Positions 17,575 through 25,766 of a DNA stretch of 64,000 bases are shown piece after piece. Origin of the DNA: Veillonella sp. (lineage in GTDB: Bacteria > Bacillota > Negativicutes > Veillonellales > Veillonellaceae); the NCBI RefSeq assembly GCF_018364065.1, contig NZ_JAGZMO010000003.1, positions 186,001 to 250,000 on the forward strand, written 5' to 3'. A model generated the notes under the pieces. It ran no database searches. It saw nothing but the letters and a program-made list of their open reading frames with translations, and was not told the DNA's origin. Numbering within the stretch: the stretch's first letter is position 1; every line of letters starts with the position of its first letter. The position numbers and the translations under genes are program-made.

Positions 17575-17823
17575 GAAGTTTTAGTAATTAATGTGCAACT
17601 GCTATGTGAATTACACAGCGATTAAGTAATTACTGAGACATTTGTAATTTAGGTTTAAGTTATTACTAGGTGTTTATCAGGTAAATGTTGTGTAACTGTT
17701 AAAGTGCAATGTGCGTTCAGGGGCGGCGTATGATATAAGGTATTGCTTAACAATTGAATTAGCAATAACACTCAAAATAAGAAACTCCCAAAATATAAAA
17801 AACTCTAAACATATATACCTCAT

Positions 17824-17866
17824 AAAGTCCTGTCGGTCAAACGTGACTGACAGGGCTTTTTGTTTT
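17824..17866 (+). terminator. Intrinsic terminator in the island-merR gap
   Basis: AGTCCTGTCGGTCA pairs with TGACTGACAGGGCT (one G-T), then TTTTTGTTTTTT. It closely resembles the terminator at 6870. The stretch 17575-17820 shows no gene. Confidence 0.85.
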
Positions 17867-17882
17867 TTATTTCTACAGGGTC

Positions 17883-17913
17883 TTGACTCTACAACGGTTG
17901 TAGAGTTTATGAT
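17883..17913 (+). promoter_or_regulatory. MerR-type promoter and operator
   Basis: -35 TTGACT (17883-17888) and -10 TATGAT (17908-17913) are separated by 19 bases, the over-long spacing typical of MerR-controlled promoters. A 21-base palindrome centred in the spacer (17886-17906, half-site ACTCTACAAC) is the expected operator. It lies about 145 bases before merR; short degenerate ATCATTAGAA repeats (about 17960-18020) lie between. Confidence 0.75.
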
Positions 17914-18056
17914 ATGAGTATGATAAAACATTAGATATGATTATTAAAAGCTATTGAACCATAATTATTAGAATCATTAGAACTATAATCATTAGAATTA
18001 TTAGAATCATAATCATCAGAAAATAAAACAAAAATATTTTGCAGGAGGCTGAATAC

Positions 18057-18884
18057 ATGGACAGGAAAGATCTATTTCCTATTGGAGAAGTGTCAAAACT
18101 ATTTCATATCAGCGGCAGCAGTTTGCGTCATTATGAAAATATAGGTTTGCTTACGCCGGCATATATTTCTCCTGATTCAGGCTATCGCTACTATGGAACT
18201 GAGCAGTTTGAAGTATTGAATACAATTCGTTACCTGCGAGCGTTAGACATGCCTTTGTCTGAAATTGAAGATTTTCTCAAAAATAAAGACATCGGCCTCA
18301 TAGAGGAGAAGCTTTTGAAGCAAAAGCAAATCGTGTTGAAGAAGCAGGACGCTTTGAAACGAATTGAGCAAAAGATTGATCATCGTTTAAATTGGCTGTT
18401 AGATGCGCAAAATACGCCTTTGGATACGGTAGCGCTTATACAAGTTCCGGCCGGCCGTATTGTATGGTTAGATAATCCGTTAAAAGTGGATGGAAACTTT
18501 GATATGGAACTGTCCATAAGAAAATTGGATCGCTCTGATGCTGAGGCGATTGTATTTCTTGGCAAAGTGGGACTTGGAATTTCGGCAGAACGTTTAAAAA
18601 AAGGTGAAACTACACACTATAACGGAGTGTTTTTGCTACTTGATCAAGAAGATGTTTATGAGGGGAAAACACGTAACCTGCCTGAAAGCTTATGTGTTCG
18701 TTTGCGTTTTCGAGGCAGTCATGCAGATGCACCTGAGCAGTATAAAAAAATGTTGAAGTATATTAGCGAGCATAAATTGCAGATTGCAGGTTTCTCACGG
18801 GAAGTTACACTTATTGACTACGGGATTACTAACGATACGGACAAATTTGTGACGGAAATTTGTATTCCGGTTAAATGTGAATAG
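18057..18884 (+). CDS. MerR-family regulator with effector-binding C-terminal domain
   Basis: 275 residues. ATG 18057 follows GCAGGAGG by eight bases; the TTG at 18039 lies before the SD and is unlikely. N-terminal winged helix with the MerR signature FPIGEVSKLFHISGSSLRHY and the wing S-G-Y-R-Y-Y; a dimerisation helix (about 80-120); then a beta-rich GyrI/BmrR-like C-terminal domain (about 125-275), which suggests small-molecule sensing like BltR/BmrR. The operator at 17883 indicates autoregulation. Followed 15 bases later by a B3/4-domain gene, probably co-transcribed and hence co-regulated. Inducer unknown. Confidence 0.88.
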   Translation: MDRKDLFPIGEVSKLFHISGSSLRHYENIGLLTPAYISPDSGYRYYGTEQFEVLNTIRYLRALDMPLSEIEDFLKNKDIGLIEEKLLKQKQIVLKKQDALKRIEQKIDHRLNWLLDAQNTPLDTVALIQVPAGRIVWLDNPLKVDGNFDMELSIRKLDRSDAEAIVFLGKVGLGISAERLKKGETTHYNGVFLLLDQEDVYEGKTRNLPESLCVRLRFRGSHADAPEQYKKMLKYISEHKLQIAGFSREVTLIDYGITNDTDKFVTEICIPVKCE

Positions 18885-18899
18885 AAAGAGGTTTATAAG

Positions 18900-19601
18900 A
18901 TGAAATTCATTGTAGAAAAAGAGATTTTTGAAAAATTACCGAATGCCTGTTTTGGCGTCGTCATGGCTAAAGGAATTAAAAATGATAAAGAATATCCGGA
19001 GATTGAGCGACTTTTGAACGGCAGTATCCAACTGGCAGCACATCGCTTTGATGGCAAAAAAGTTAAGGAGGAAGCAGAGATTTTACCCTATCGGGAAGCG
19101 TTTCGTGCATTAAATATTAATCCTAATAAATATCTTTGCTCTATTGAAGCCTTATTTACCCGTATTGCTAAAGGAAAGGGGATGCCTCATATCAATCCTG
19201 TAGTAGATTTAGTAAATGCTATATCTTTAAAATATACATTGCCCATGGGGGCACATGATTTAGGTGGCAGCAGTGAAGACATTTGCATTCGCCTTGCACA
19301 GACGGGTGATACGTTCCTTCCCTTTGGCAATGATGTAGAAGAAACTCCTGATCCGGGGGAAGTTGTTTATGCTGTGGGGGCACAAGTGCGGACTCGTCGT
19401 TGGACCTGGCGACAAAGTGAACATGGGAAAATTACGACTGACTCGACAGACATTTTCTTTCCTATCGACGGATTTACAGATATTAATCAAGAGCAGCTGA
19501 TTATTGCCAGAGATGAATTGCAACAACTTATTACGCAGATTTTCGGTTGTGAAGTGATTGCAGGCTTAGTAGATGCAGCACATCCTGAAATGACCATATA
19601 A
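18900..19601 (+). CDS. B3/4 (PheRS beta editing-type) domain protein
   Basis: 233 residues made of a single B3/B4 domain, the fold that edits mischarged tRNA in phenylalanyl-tRNA synthetase beta; free-standing copies occur widely. Seen: NINPNKYLCSIEALFTRIAKGK, the core NPVVDLVNAISLKY with adjoining GAHDL, and the C-terminal RQSEHGKITTDSTDIFFPIDG. Family members may deacylate aminoacyl-tRNA or D-aminoacyl compounds, but no substrate can be assigned. SD GAAAGAGG before ATG 18900. Probably in one transcript with merR; terminator at 19610. Confidence 0.85.
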   Translation: MKFIVEKEIFEKLPNACFGVVMAKGIKNDKEYPEIERLLNGSIQLAAHRFDGKKVKEEAEILPYREAFRALNINPNKYLCSIEALFTRIAKGKGMPHINPVVDLVNAISLKYTLPMGAHDLGGSSEDICIRLAQTGDTFLPFGNDVEETPDPGEVVYAVGAQVRTRRWTWRQSEHGKITTDSTDIFFPIDGFTDINQEQLIIARDELQQLITQIFGCEVIAGLVDAAHPEMTI

Positions 19602-19609
19602 TACAAAGA

Positions 19610-19641
19610 AGCAAAGGATAATAACTCCTTTGCTTTTTTTT
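19610..19641 (+). terminator. Intrinsic terminator between convergent genes
   Basis: AGCAAAGGA (19610-19618) pairs with TCCTTTGCT (19626-19634), then TTTTTTT. Separates the plus-strand merR unit from the minus-strand gene at 19663. Confidence 0.9.
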
Positions 19642-19662
19642 GAGAGCTTGCGGCAGTACTCA

Positions 19663-20367
19663 TTAAGGCTTTTTATTATATTCATCGAGCTGCTGTTTCA
19701 TTTTCTCAAACCGATCATCTAACTGCGCTTTCTTTGCATTTTGTTTCGCAATATTTCTGTCGATGGATTCACGATATTTTCTATGGAATAGCTCGAGAAA
19801 TTCTTCTCGTGTTCTGTACTCTTCCGGTTCGTGAATATTAACTTGAAATTGTGGTTTCGGATTGATTCTCACTGAGTGATGGATGTCTTTTAAAAATTGA
19901 CAGTGCACGTATTTGCCGTTTTCAAAAGGAACAAAGCGAGTCTGATTATCTGTGGTAGCTTCGTATTCTAGGAAGATGAATAAAAGGTAGAAATGGCCGC
20001 CTAAGATGAACGAAATAATTTTCTCCGGCGTTCCCAGGTCCGGGTTACTGTCCGCATAGGAACGCTTGGTGGCCTTTATATCGCCCCAGATTAAATCATC
20101 AAAATTCGCTTCTTCGCAGCGGTAGTTAAAGCAAATGTCGTACGGATTTTTGGTGGCACCCTTTGGCGAACCCAAAGGATTATAAATTCGTGCATGAGGT
20201 TGTGCGTTGAGGTACTCGACAAAAGAATCCTCCAAATAATCGCTGATTTCAGCACCGCTACGGGACTTGGCGCTAATGGGGAATGTGTAGTTGTGCGCCT
20301 GTAAAATTTGCGAAAATACCGATTCAATATCCAATTTGATTAGCGTTTCTAACTCTTTTATTTCCAA
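19663..20367 (-). CDS. Putative PD-(D/E)XK restriction-type nuclease
   Basis: 234 residues, SD AAGGAG before the ATG at 20367. The arrangement E46 in a helix (ISDYLEDSFVEYL), then NPYD77, an 18-residue gap, then GD96-I-K98 (WGDIKATKRS) fits the E ... D ... (D/E)xK active site of PD-(D/E)XK endonucleases, and the following IISFILGGHFYLLFIFLEYE would be the core helix and strand. The last 40 residues are a charged coiled coil. No methyltransferase gene is adjacent, so it may be an orphan restriction-like enzyme, a modification-dependent nuclease or a housekeeping repair enzyme. The family name is not known to me. Confidence 0.6.
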   Translation of the reverse strand: MEIKELETLIKLDIESVFSQILQAHNYTFPISAKSRSGAEISDYLEDSFVEYLNAQPHARIYNPLGSPKGATKNPYDICFNYRCEEANFDDLIWGDIKATKRSYADSNPDLGTPEKIISFILGGHFYLLFIFLEYEATTDNQTRFVPFENGKYVHCQFLKDIHHSVRINPKPQFQVNIHEPEEYRTREEFLELFHRKYRESIDRNIAKQNAKKAQLDDRFEKMKQQLDEYNKKP

Positions 20368-20636
20368 TGATTAATCTCCTTATTTACACGAATCGTTGAT
20401 ATAATTGATTTCAATCGTAGTAATTGTAACTCGTTAATTCAATCTTACAATAAGGATGCTAATTAGTCTACCTGGGGACTGTACACGGCAACTTAGTCAA
20501 ATAATTTGACTGATAGGTCTTTTTATTTTAAAATTAAATAGTAAAAAGTTTTGACTTATCTAAAATTTTGAATGTTGAATTTTAAGATTATATATCTAAT
20601 AGATTTGGTGTGATGTTCATCAATAAGGAGGTTCTC
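20368..20636. other. Divergent intergenic region
   Basis: Lies between the minus-strand nuclease gene and the plus-strand oxidoreductase. It holds a weak stem-loop, AGTCAAAT with ATTTGACT (about 20496-20513), followed by ...GGTCTTTTTATTTT, which resembles the 6870 and 17824 terminators. Promoters for both genes must lie here but no clear hexamer pair was found. Confidence 0.5.
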
Positions 20637-21593
20637 ATGAAAGCGGTTGTTATTTATGAAGCCGGCGGTGTAGACCGACTTATGTACGAAGAAGTGGACA
20701 AGCCGGTTGTAAAGGCGGGCTGGTCGCTTGTAAAAGTGAAGGGGTTTGGCATTAATCGCTCAGAGATTTTCACCAGACAGGGCTATTCGGAAACGGTGCA
20801 GTTTCCACGAATTTTAGGTATTGAGTGCGTAGGGCTAATTGAGGAAAGTACGGAGCCTGAACGATTGCCGAAAGGGGCCAAAGTGGTGTCCATCATGGGC
20901 GAAATGGGCCGTGCATTCAACGGATCGTACGCTGAATATGTGCTCCTACCGAATGCACAGATTTATCCGATTAAGGCGGAGTTGGATTGGCCAACCATGG
21001 CGGCGATTCCCGAAACCTATCACACAGCGTATGGCACATTGTTGCGCTTGAAAATTACTGACGGCGATTCAGTTTTAGTACGCGGTGCCACCAGTGGTGT
21101 AGGTGTAGCTTTTGCAAAATTGGTAAAAGCGAAATATCCGAATGCACGCCTATACGGCTCGACTCGCAGCAGAGACAAAGCAAATCAATTGAAATCGGTA
21201 GGTTTTGATGAATGTATTCTCGAAACGTCGGGGCAATTGCAAACGGAGTTAACGTTCCATAAAATTGCCGATTTGGTAGGACCATTCGCTATGAGAGACA
21301 GCGTGGCGCATCTAAAAGAAAAAGGTATTTTATGTAACACCGGTCTTTTGGGCGGGCAATGGACGTTAGAAGGATTTGACCTCATTACTGAACTGGGCGC
21401 CGGTAAGTATTTGACCGGATTTTATTCGGGCATTGTGAACGGAACAATGCTGCAAGAGTTGTTTGATTTTATAGAGGAATATAAGGTGGATGCAAGTCCG
21501 GAAAAGGTATTCCACTTGGCTGAAATCAGAGAGGCGCAGGCCTATTTGGAAGGCTCGAAAAGTTTCGGAAAGGTTGTTGTGATTAATGATTGA
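20637..21593 (+). CDS. MDR-superfamily zinc-less alcohol dehydrogenase/quinone reductase
   Basis: 318 residues starting at ATG 20637 (AAGGAGG upstream; earlier in-frame ATGs precede the SD). NAD(P)H-dependent medium-chain oxidoreductase: N-terminal GroES-like fold with GFGINRSEIFTRQGY and PRILGIECVG, then a Rossmann domain with VRGATSGVGVAFAKL (GxxxGxxxA). The zinc-ligating Cys/His set of true alcohol dehydrogenases is absent, as in quinone oxidoreductases. The stop overlaps the start of a MarR gene by eight bases, so the regulator probably senses something linked to the enzyme's substrate, possibly an electrophile or quinone. Confidence 0.9.
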   Translation: MKAVVIYEAGGVDRLMYEEVDKPVVKAGWSLVKVKGFGINRSEIFTRQGYSETVQFPRILGIECVGLIEESTEPERLPKGAKVVSIMGEMGRAFNGSYAEYVLLPNAQIYPIKAELDWPTMAAIPETYHTAYGTLLRLKITDGDSVLVRGATSGVGVAFAKLVKAKYPNARLYGSTRSRDKANQLKSVGFDECILETSGQLQTELTFHKIADLVGPFAMRDSVAHLKEKGILCNTGLLGGQWTLEGFDLITELGAGKYLTGFYSGIVNGTMLQELFDFIEEYKVDASPEKVFHLAEIREAQAYLEGSKSFGKVVVIND

Positions 21594-22029
21594 TTCGTTT
21601 AACCACACTAAGGCATACTCAAGAATTAGAGACAAGCAATTCTCTATTTTCGAAAATTACGCACGTAAGCATGGCTTACAGAGCAAGTCGATGCTCATTT
21701 TGATGTGGATTTACTATAACCCGCATGGGGTTACGCAGAATCGTATTGTGCAGGCTACGTATTCGACGAAGCAGGTGGTGAATGCGACGATTAAGGCGTT
21801 TAAAGAAAAAGGATATATTTATTTTGACGAAAATTCGCCGGACCGCCGTTCGAAAATGATCCGTCTTACTGAAATGGGACATACATTTGCTACAACTATC
21901 CTCGAACCTTTGGAAAAAGCGGAGCAGATGGCGATGAATAAACTGACTGCTGAAGAGCAGGTACTGCTGTTGAACTTAAGCAATAAATATACGGCAGCGT
22001 TGGAGCAAACCATTGGGAACACTGAATAG
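21586..22029 (+). CDS. MarR-family transcriptional regulator
   Basis: 147 residues, starting inside the last codons of the oxidoreductase gene (ATG at 21586). Winged helix with MLILMWIYYNPHGVTQNRIVQATYSTKQVV (helices) and the wing ENSPDRRSKMIRLTEMG, which contains the conserved D-R-R. Dimerisation helices at both ends. By analogy it represses its own operon; a palindromic operator was not identified. Also 36 bases upstream of the osmoprotectant ABC gene, so control of that operon is conceivable, as GbsR-type MarR proteins do. Confidence 0.88.
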   Translation: MIDSFNHTKAYSRIRDKQFSIFENYARKHGLQSKSMLILMWIYYNPHGVTQNRIVQATYSTKQVVNATIKAFKEKGYIYFDENSPDRRSKMIRLTEMGHTFATTILEPLEKAEQMAMNKLTAEEQVLLLNLSNKYTAALEQTIGNTE

Positions 22030-22065
22030 TGTAAGAAGAACTGATTCATATAGAGGAGAAGATGA

Positions 22066-22785
22066 ATGATTGAATTTAAGAATGTAAGCAAGGTTTATAA
22101 TAAAAAGCCGGCCTTACAATATGTATCGATGACCATTGAGAGCGGCGAGTTTTTCGTGCTCGTAGGCACCAGCGGCAGCGGTAAAACGACGACGCTGAAA
22201 ATGATTAACCGTCTACTCACACCGACGGAAGGTACCGTCTGTATCGATGGTGAAAATACGCTCGACATGGAGTTGCGTACCTTGCGCTTGCGCATTGGCT
22301 ACGTACTGCAAACGGGGGCTCTATTTCCGAATTTAACAGTGGCTGAAAATATTGAAATTATTCCTGAAATGAAGGGCTGGCCGAAAGAGGAACGGTTGAA
22401 AACGGTAAAAACCTATTTGAATATGGTCGGCTTAGATCCGGAACAATATATGAATCGCTATCCTCGCGATTTGTCCGGCGGTGAACAGCAGCGTGTGGGC
22501 ATACTGCGCGCCATTATTACAAAACCGGATATCCTCCTCATGGATGAACCGTTCAGCGCACTGGATCCGATTAGTCGCAACCAGCTACAGAAGCTGATTA
22601 AGAGTTTACACGAAACGTTTAAAATGACCATTGTGTTTGTAACCCACGATATGGCGGAAGCGGTGAAACTGGGGACTCGAATTTGTGTAATGAGCAAGGG
22701 CGAGGTTGTACAGCTGGATACGCCGCAACAAATTAAGGAACATCCGGCTCATGAAGTGGTACAGCGTTTTTTCTATGAAGAGTAG
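22066..22785 (+). CDS. Osmoprotectant (betaine/choline) ABC transporter ATPase
   Basis: 239 residues. Walker A GTSGSGKTT (about 34-42), signature LSGGEQQRVG, Walker B LLMDEPFSALDP, H-loop FVTHDM. The LSGGEQQR form and VIELKNVSKVY-like start match the OpuCA/OpuBA/ProV branch (quaternary amine uptake). It lacks the C-terminal CBS pair of OpuAA/OpuCA, so the ionic-strength sensor is absent or elsewhere. Operon with the fused permease-binding protein 18 bases downstream. Confidence 0.9.
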   Translation: MIEFKNVSKVYNKKPALQYVSMTIESGEFFVLVGTSGSGKTTTLKMINRLLTPTEGTVCIDGENTLDMELRTLRLRIGYVLQTGALFPNLTVAENIEIIPEMKGWPKEERLKTVKTYLNMVGLDPEQYMNRYPRDLSGGEQQRVGILRAIITKPDILLMDEPFSALDPISRNQLQKLIKSLHETFKMTIVFVTHDMAEAVKLGTRICVMSKGEVVQLDTPQQIKEHPAHEVVQRFFYEE

Positions 22786-22803
22786 AGGGTAGGAATCATA
22801 CAT

Positions 22804-24333
22804 ATGGATACATTAATTAATACATTTGTGGAACGACAGGGCGAGTGGCTGAACTTGCTGGCGGAACATGTGCAAATCTCCATGATTGCCTTGTTTATTT
22901 CCATTTTATTGGCGGTGCCGTTCGCTATCTTCGTCGTTAAATATAAAAAAGCGTCGGAACTGACGCTTCAAGTGGCAGGCATTTTACAGACCATTCCGTC
23001 ACTGGCATTGCTGGGTTTGTTTATCCCTTTATTGGGTATTGGTAAAATCCCGGCCATCGTGGCTCTGGTAATCTACGGATTGTTCCCAATTTTACAAAAT
23101 ACAATTACGGGCCTTCAGGGCATTGATCCGCTTTTACAGGAAGCGGCCGATGCATTCGGTATGAACCGCTGGGAGAAGCTGAAAAAATTTGAATTGACCT
23201 TGGCCATGCCGTCCATTATCGGGGGCATTCGCACGTCATCCGTTATGTTGATAGGTACGGCTACACTGGGCGCCTTAATCGGCGCAGGCGGTCTGGGGTC
23301 TTTTATTTTGCTGGGCATTGACCGCAACAACTCGGCCTTAATTTTAATCGGGGCCATCTCGGCGGCGTTGTTGGCTGTGTTATTTAGCTGGATTATTAAA
23401 ATTTTAGAAACAAAATCCTTACGCACCATCGGCATTTCCTTTGCGGCCGCCTTGTTATTACTGGTTACGTCCACAATCAATGTGGGCGGCATTATGGGCA
23501 TGTCCGGGAATACATTGGTGGCAGCGGGCAAACTTGGATCAGAACCGGAAATTCTGATTAATATGTACAAGGAATTGATTGAAGATCAGACAAATTTAAA
23601 AGTGGAAGTGAAGCCAAGCTTTGGTAAAACCACCTTCTTGTACGAGGCATTGAAAAAAGGCTCTATCGATATGTATCCGGAATTTACCGGTACAGTTACC
23701 TCTTCACTCCTTCAACCACCGTTGACTAATATCGGGAATAACCCGGAAGTGGTTTACGAAGCGGCCAAAGAAGGCATTAAGAAACAGGATAACCTGGTTC
23801 TCCTCGAACCGATGGCGTATCAGAACACTTATGCCATCGCGGTGAAAAGATCCTATGCAGAAGAACATGGATTGAAAACAATCTCTGATTTGCGTAAAGT
23901 AGAACGTATTGCGAAAGCGGGATTTACCTTGGAGTTTAACGACCGCGAAGACGGCAATAAAGGCCTGAAATCGCTGTATGGCTTGAGCTTTGACGTAGTA
24001 ACTATGGAGCCAAGCCTGCGCTATGAAGCCATCGATAAAGGCAACGTGGACGTAATCGAAGTATTCTCCACAGACCCTGAAATCATTACCCATGACTTAG
24101 TCATGTTGGAAGACGATAAAGGCCTCTTCCCACCATACCAGGGCGCACCGCTATTACGTGCGGAAACCATTGAAAAATACCCACAAATCGTGCCTGTACT
24201 TAACCAGTTGGGCCATATGATTACAACCGACGAAATGCTCAAAATGAACTACGCCGTTGACGTAGAAGGACGCTCCGCTAACGAAGTGGCCGTGGAATAT
24301 CTGAAGAACAAGGGGCTGTTGAAGAATAAGTAG
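22804..24333 (+). CDS. Fused osmoprotectant ABC permease and substrate-binding protein
   Basis: 509 residues. Residues 1 to about 225 are a BPD-type permease with six hydrophobic segments and the EAA loop (LLQEAADAFGMNRWEKLKKFELTLAMP). From about 235 to the end is an OpuAC-type binding domain (EPEILINMYKELIEDQTNL ... GSIDMYPEFTGTV ... EYLKNKGLLK) facing the outside. Fusions of this kind occur in OpuF/BilE/choline importers. D-M-Y-P-E-F-T-G is the strand that contributes to the aromatic cage for trimethylammonium ligands. Ligand could be betaine, carnitine or choline. Followed 11 bases later by an Mrr-like nuclease gene. Confidence 0.9.
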   Translation: MDTLINTFVERQGEWLNLLAEHVQISMIALFISILLAVPFAIFVVKYKKASELTLQVAGILQTIPSLALLGLFIPLLGIGKIPAIVALVIYGLFPILQNTITGLQGIDPLLQEAADAFGMNRWEKLKKFELTLAMPSIIGGIRTSSVMLIGTATLGALIGAGGLGSFILLGIDRNNSALILIGAISAALLAVLFSWIIKILETKSLRTIGISFAAALLLLVTSTINVGGIMGMSGNTLVAAGKLGSEPEILINMYKELIEDQTNLKVEVKPSFGKTTFLYEALKKGSIDMYPEFTGTVTSSLLQPPLTNIGNNPEVVYEAAKEGIKKQDNLVLLEPMAYQNTYAIAVKRSYAEEHGLKTISDLRKVERIAKAGFTLEFNDREDGNKGLKSLYGLSFDVVTMEPSLRYEAIDKGNVDVIEVFSTDPEIITHDLVMLEDDKGLFPPYQGAPLLRAETIEKYPQIVPVLNQLGHMITTDEMLKMNYAVDVEGRSANEVAVEYLKNKGLLKNK

Positions 24334-24344
24334 GGAGGATAAAT

Positions 24345-25259
24345 ATGTTTTTTGATACATTAACATCAGAGGAACAAACATCATATTTGATAAAGCCGAT
24401 TATTAGTGTACTCCAGGAAGCTGGGGGCCAATTGGAGCGCTCAGAAATAAGAGACAGAATCAGTGAGCTGGACGAAAATATAGCTCAATTTGAACAAACT
24501 ATATATACTTCTGGAAGAACTGGTAATCCATATAAAAGATTTGATTTTAAATTTAATTTAGCTATAAAAGAATTAAGTTATGTCGGTTTTATTTTTTATG
24601 AAAAATACAAACCAATGATTACACTCACTCAAGCCGGAAGAAGTATTAGACTTGATGATTTTGATGTAGAATCAGAAGTTAGAGAAAAGGCTAAAACATA
24701 TTGGATAGAAATGGCTCAAAAAAATAAGGATAATACTCAAACGTTAGTTAATCCTAATAGCAATGAGGAAGATAATAAATTAGTTGATGATGAAGTGAAT
24801 GATAATGTTAAGGTGAAATTGCAGCGCGCTATATCCAATATGTCGCCTGCTAAATTTGAACAATTTTCACGAGCTTTATTGACTAAAATGGGGGTACAGT
24901 TTACTGACAAAGGTATTAATATATCAAATGACGGTGGAATAGATGGATATGGTTATCATATTGATAATGATGACTTTCGGACAACGAGGGTAGTTATACA
25001 ATGTAAGCGATTTAATGTCAATCCAGTAGGCTCAGCTGATATTAATCAATTTCTTGGGGCGATGAACAAACATCAAGCTGATTATGGGGTATTTATAACT
25101 AATAATCGATTTACTCCTGCCGCTAGAGAGGCTGCACGCCAAGGTACGCCTATTACATTAATTGATGGTAGCGATTTAATTAGGCTAGTTATAAAATATG
25201 AATTATTTATAACACCAGTTACAACATATGTATTAGACTCATTTTATTCGGAGTCTTAG
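24345..25259 (+). CDS. Mrr-like restriction endonuclease
   Basis: 304 residues; GGGAGG before ATG 24345. N-terminal winged-helix (about 1-110: LIKPIISVLQEAGGQLERSEI ... FKFNLAIKELSYVGF ... ITLTQAGR) followed by an acidic linker and the Mrr catalytic domain (about 160-300): SPAKFEQFSRALLTKMG, NDGGIDG (Asp of the PD motif), VVIQCKRF (Q-x-K), then YGVFITNNRFTPAAREAA. The active-site residues are all present. Known Mrr enzymes cut methylated DNA; here that is an inference. AT-rich codon use differs sharply from the osmoprotectant genes just before it, which suggests acquisition behind an existing operon. Terminator at 25305. Confidence 0.88.
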   Translation: MFFDTLTSEEQTSYLIKPIISVLQEAGGQLERSEIRDRISELDENIAQFEQTIYTSGRTGNPYKRFDFKFNLAIKELSYVGFIFYEKYKPMITLTQAGRSIRLDDFDVESEVREKAKTYWIEMAQKNKDNTQTLVNPNSNEEDNKLVDDEVNDNVKVKLQRAISNMSPAKFEQFSRALLTKMGVQFTDKGINISNDGGIDGYGYHIDNDDFRTTRVVIQCKRFNVNPVGSADINQFLGAMNKHQADYGVFITNNRFTPAAREAARQGTPITLIDGSDLIRLVIKYELFITPVTTYVLDSFYSES

Positions 25260-25304
25260 TGTTAGTACTTAATCTATAATGATTTAATTGCTTGACATAA
25301 AATG

Positions 25305-25349
25305 AAGGGTTTGCAGCATAATTTAGATATGTTGCAAACCCTTTTTTAG
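25305..25349 (+). terminator. Intrinsic terminator after mrr-like gene
   Basis: AAGGGTTTGCA (25305-25315) pairs with TGCAAACCCTT (25333-25343), then TTTTT. The stretch 25350-25490 holds nothing I can identify. Confidence 0.9.
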
Positions 25350-25490
25350 AGAATAAAAAAATCCTACAGTCCTAATAAATAGATTCTTTGTTAGATATTA
25401 AAGATGAATTTGTATTCTACCAGTAAACAGACTATAATGTAAAGTATAATGACATTTTTCATGATGAGAGTTGATATTGCTAAAAATTGC

Positions 25491-25622
25491 AAAAAAACTC
25501 GACTCCAAAGAGTCGAGTAAAGTTCAGATAAAATGGCTCACACCGAGCCGCCCGAAGGCAATTTCGATAAATCTTTATTTGAACTTGTAGTGTAATACTA
25601 GTGTGGTCTAAGCACTAGCTAT
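25491..25622 (-). ncRNA. Predicted tracrRNA of the type II CRISPR locus
   Basis: Read on the minus strand. Positions 25588-25611 are exactly complementary, over 24 bases, to the repeat segment TAGTGTAATACTAG...TCTAA, and ATTTGA at 25577-25582 can pair with the first six repeat bases (one G-U), leaving a small asymmetric bulge: the usual lower stem, bulge and upper stem of a tracrRNA:crRNA duplex. Downstream come a GGCTC/GAGCC hairpin (25535-25549) and a terminator stem (25497-25518) with a T7 run. A promoter is at 25629-25657. The predicted transcript is about 130 bases; ends are inferred. It supports + strand transcription of the array. Confidence 0.85.
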
Positions 25623-25628
25623 ACCTAT

Positions 25629-25657
25629 ATATTAATTACTGCACTCTATTTTGTCAA
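25629..25657 (-). promoter_or_regulatory. Promoter of the tracrRNA
   Basis: On the minus strand: -35 TTGACA (25652-25657), 17-base spacer, -10 TAATAT (25629-25634). Initiation is expected near 25622, just before the anti-repeat. Confidence 0.8.
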
Positions 25658-25766
25658 TTATAACAACACGATTATCGAGGTAGGGGATCTTGATAATTAT
25701 AAATTTAAAATGAGTGTTAAGATTTATGGGAATTACAAGTTGATTAGATTGGTAAGGAGGAGTTTC

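Noticed and set aside
6900..17900. Mobile element carrying the defence-type genes
   Set aside because: No integrase, transposase, tRNA gene or target-site duplication was found; only similar terminators flank it.
17711..17917. 68-codon plus-strand frame in the island-merR gap
   Set aside because: It crosses a terminator and the MerR operator and has no SD or recognisable motif.
25710..25766. Upstream ATG giving a longer Cas9
   Set aside because: No SD before it, while ATG 25767 has AAGGAGG and the usual N-terminal spacing to RuvC-I.
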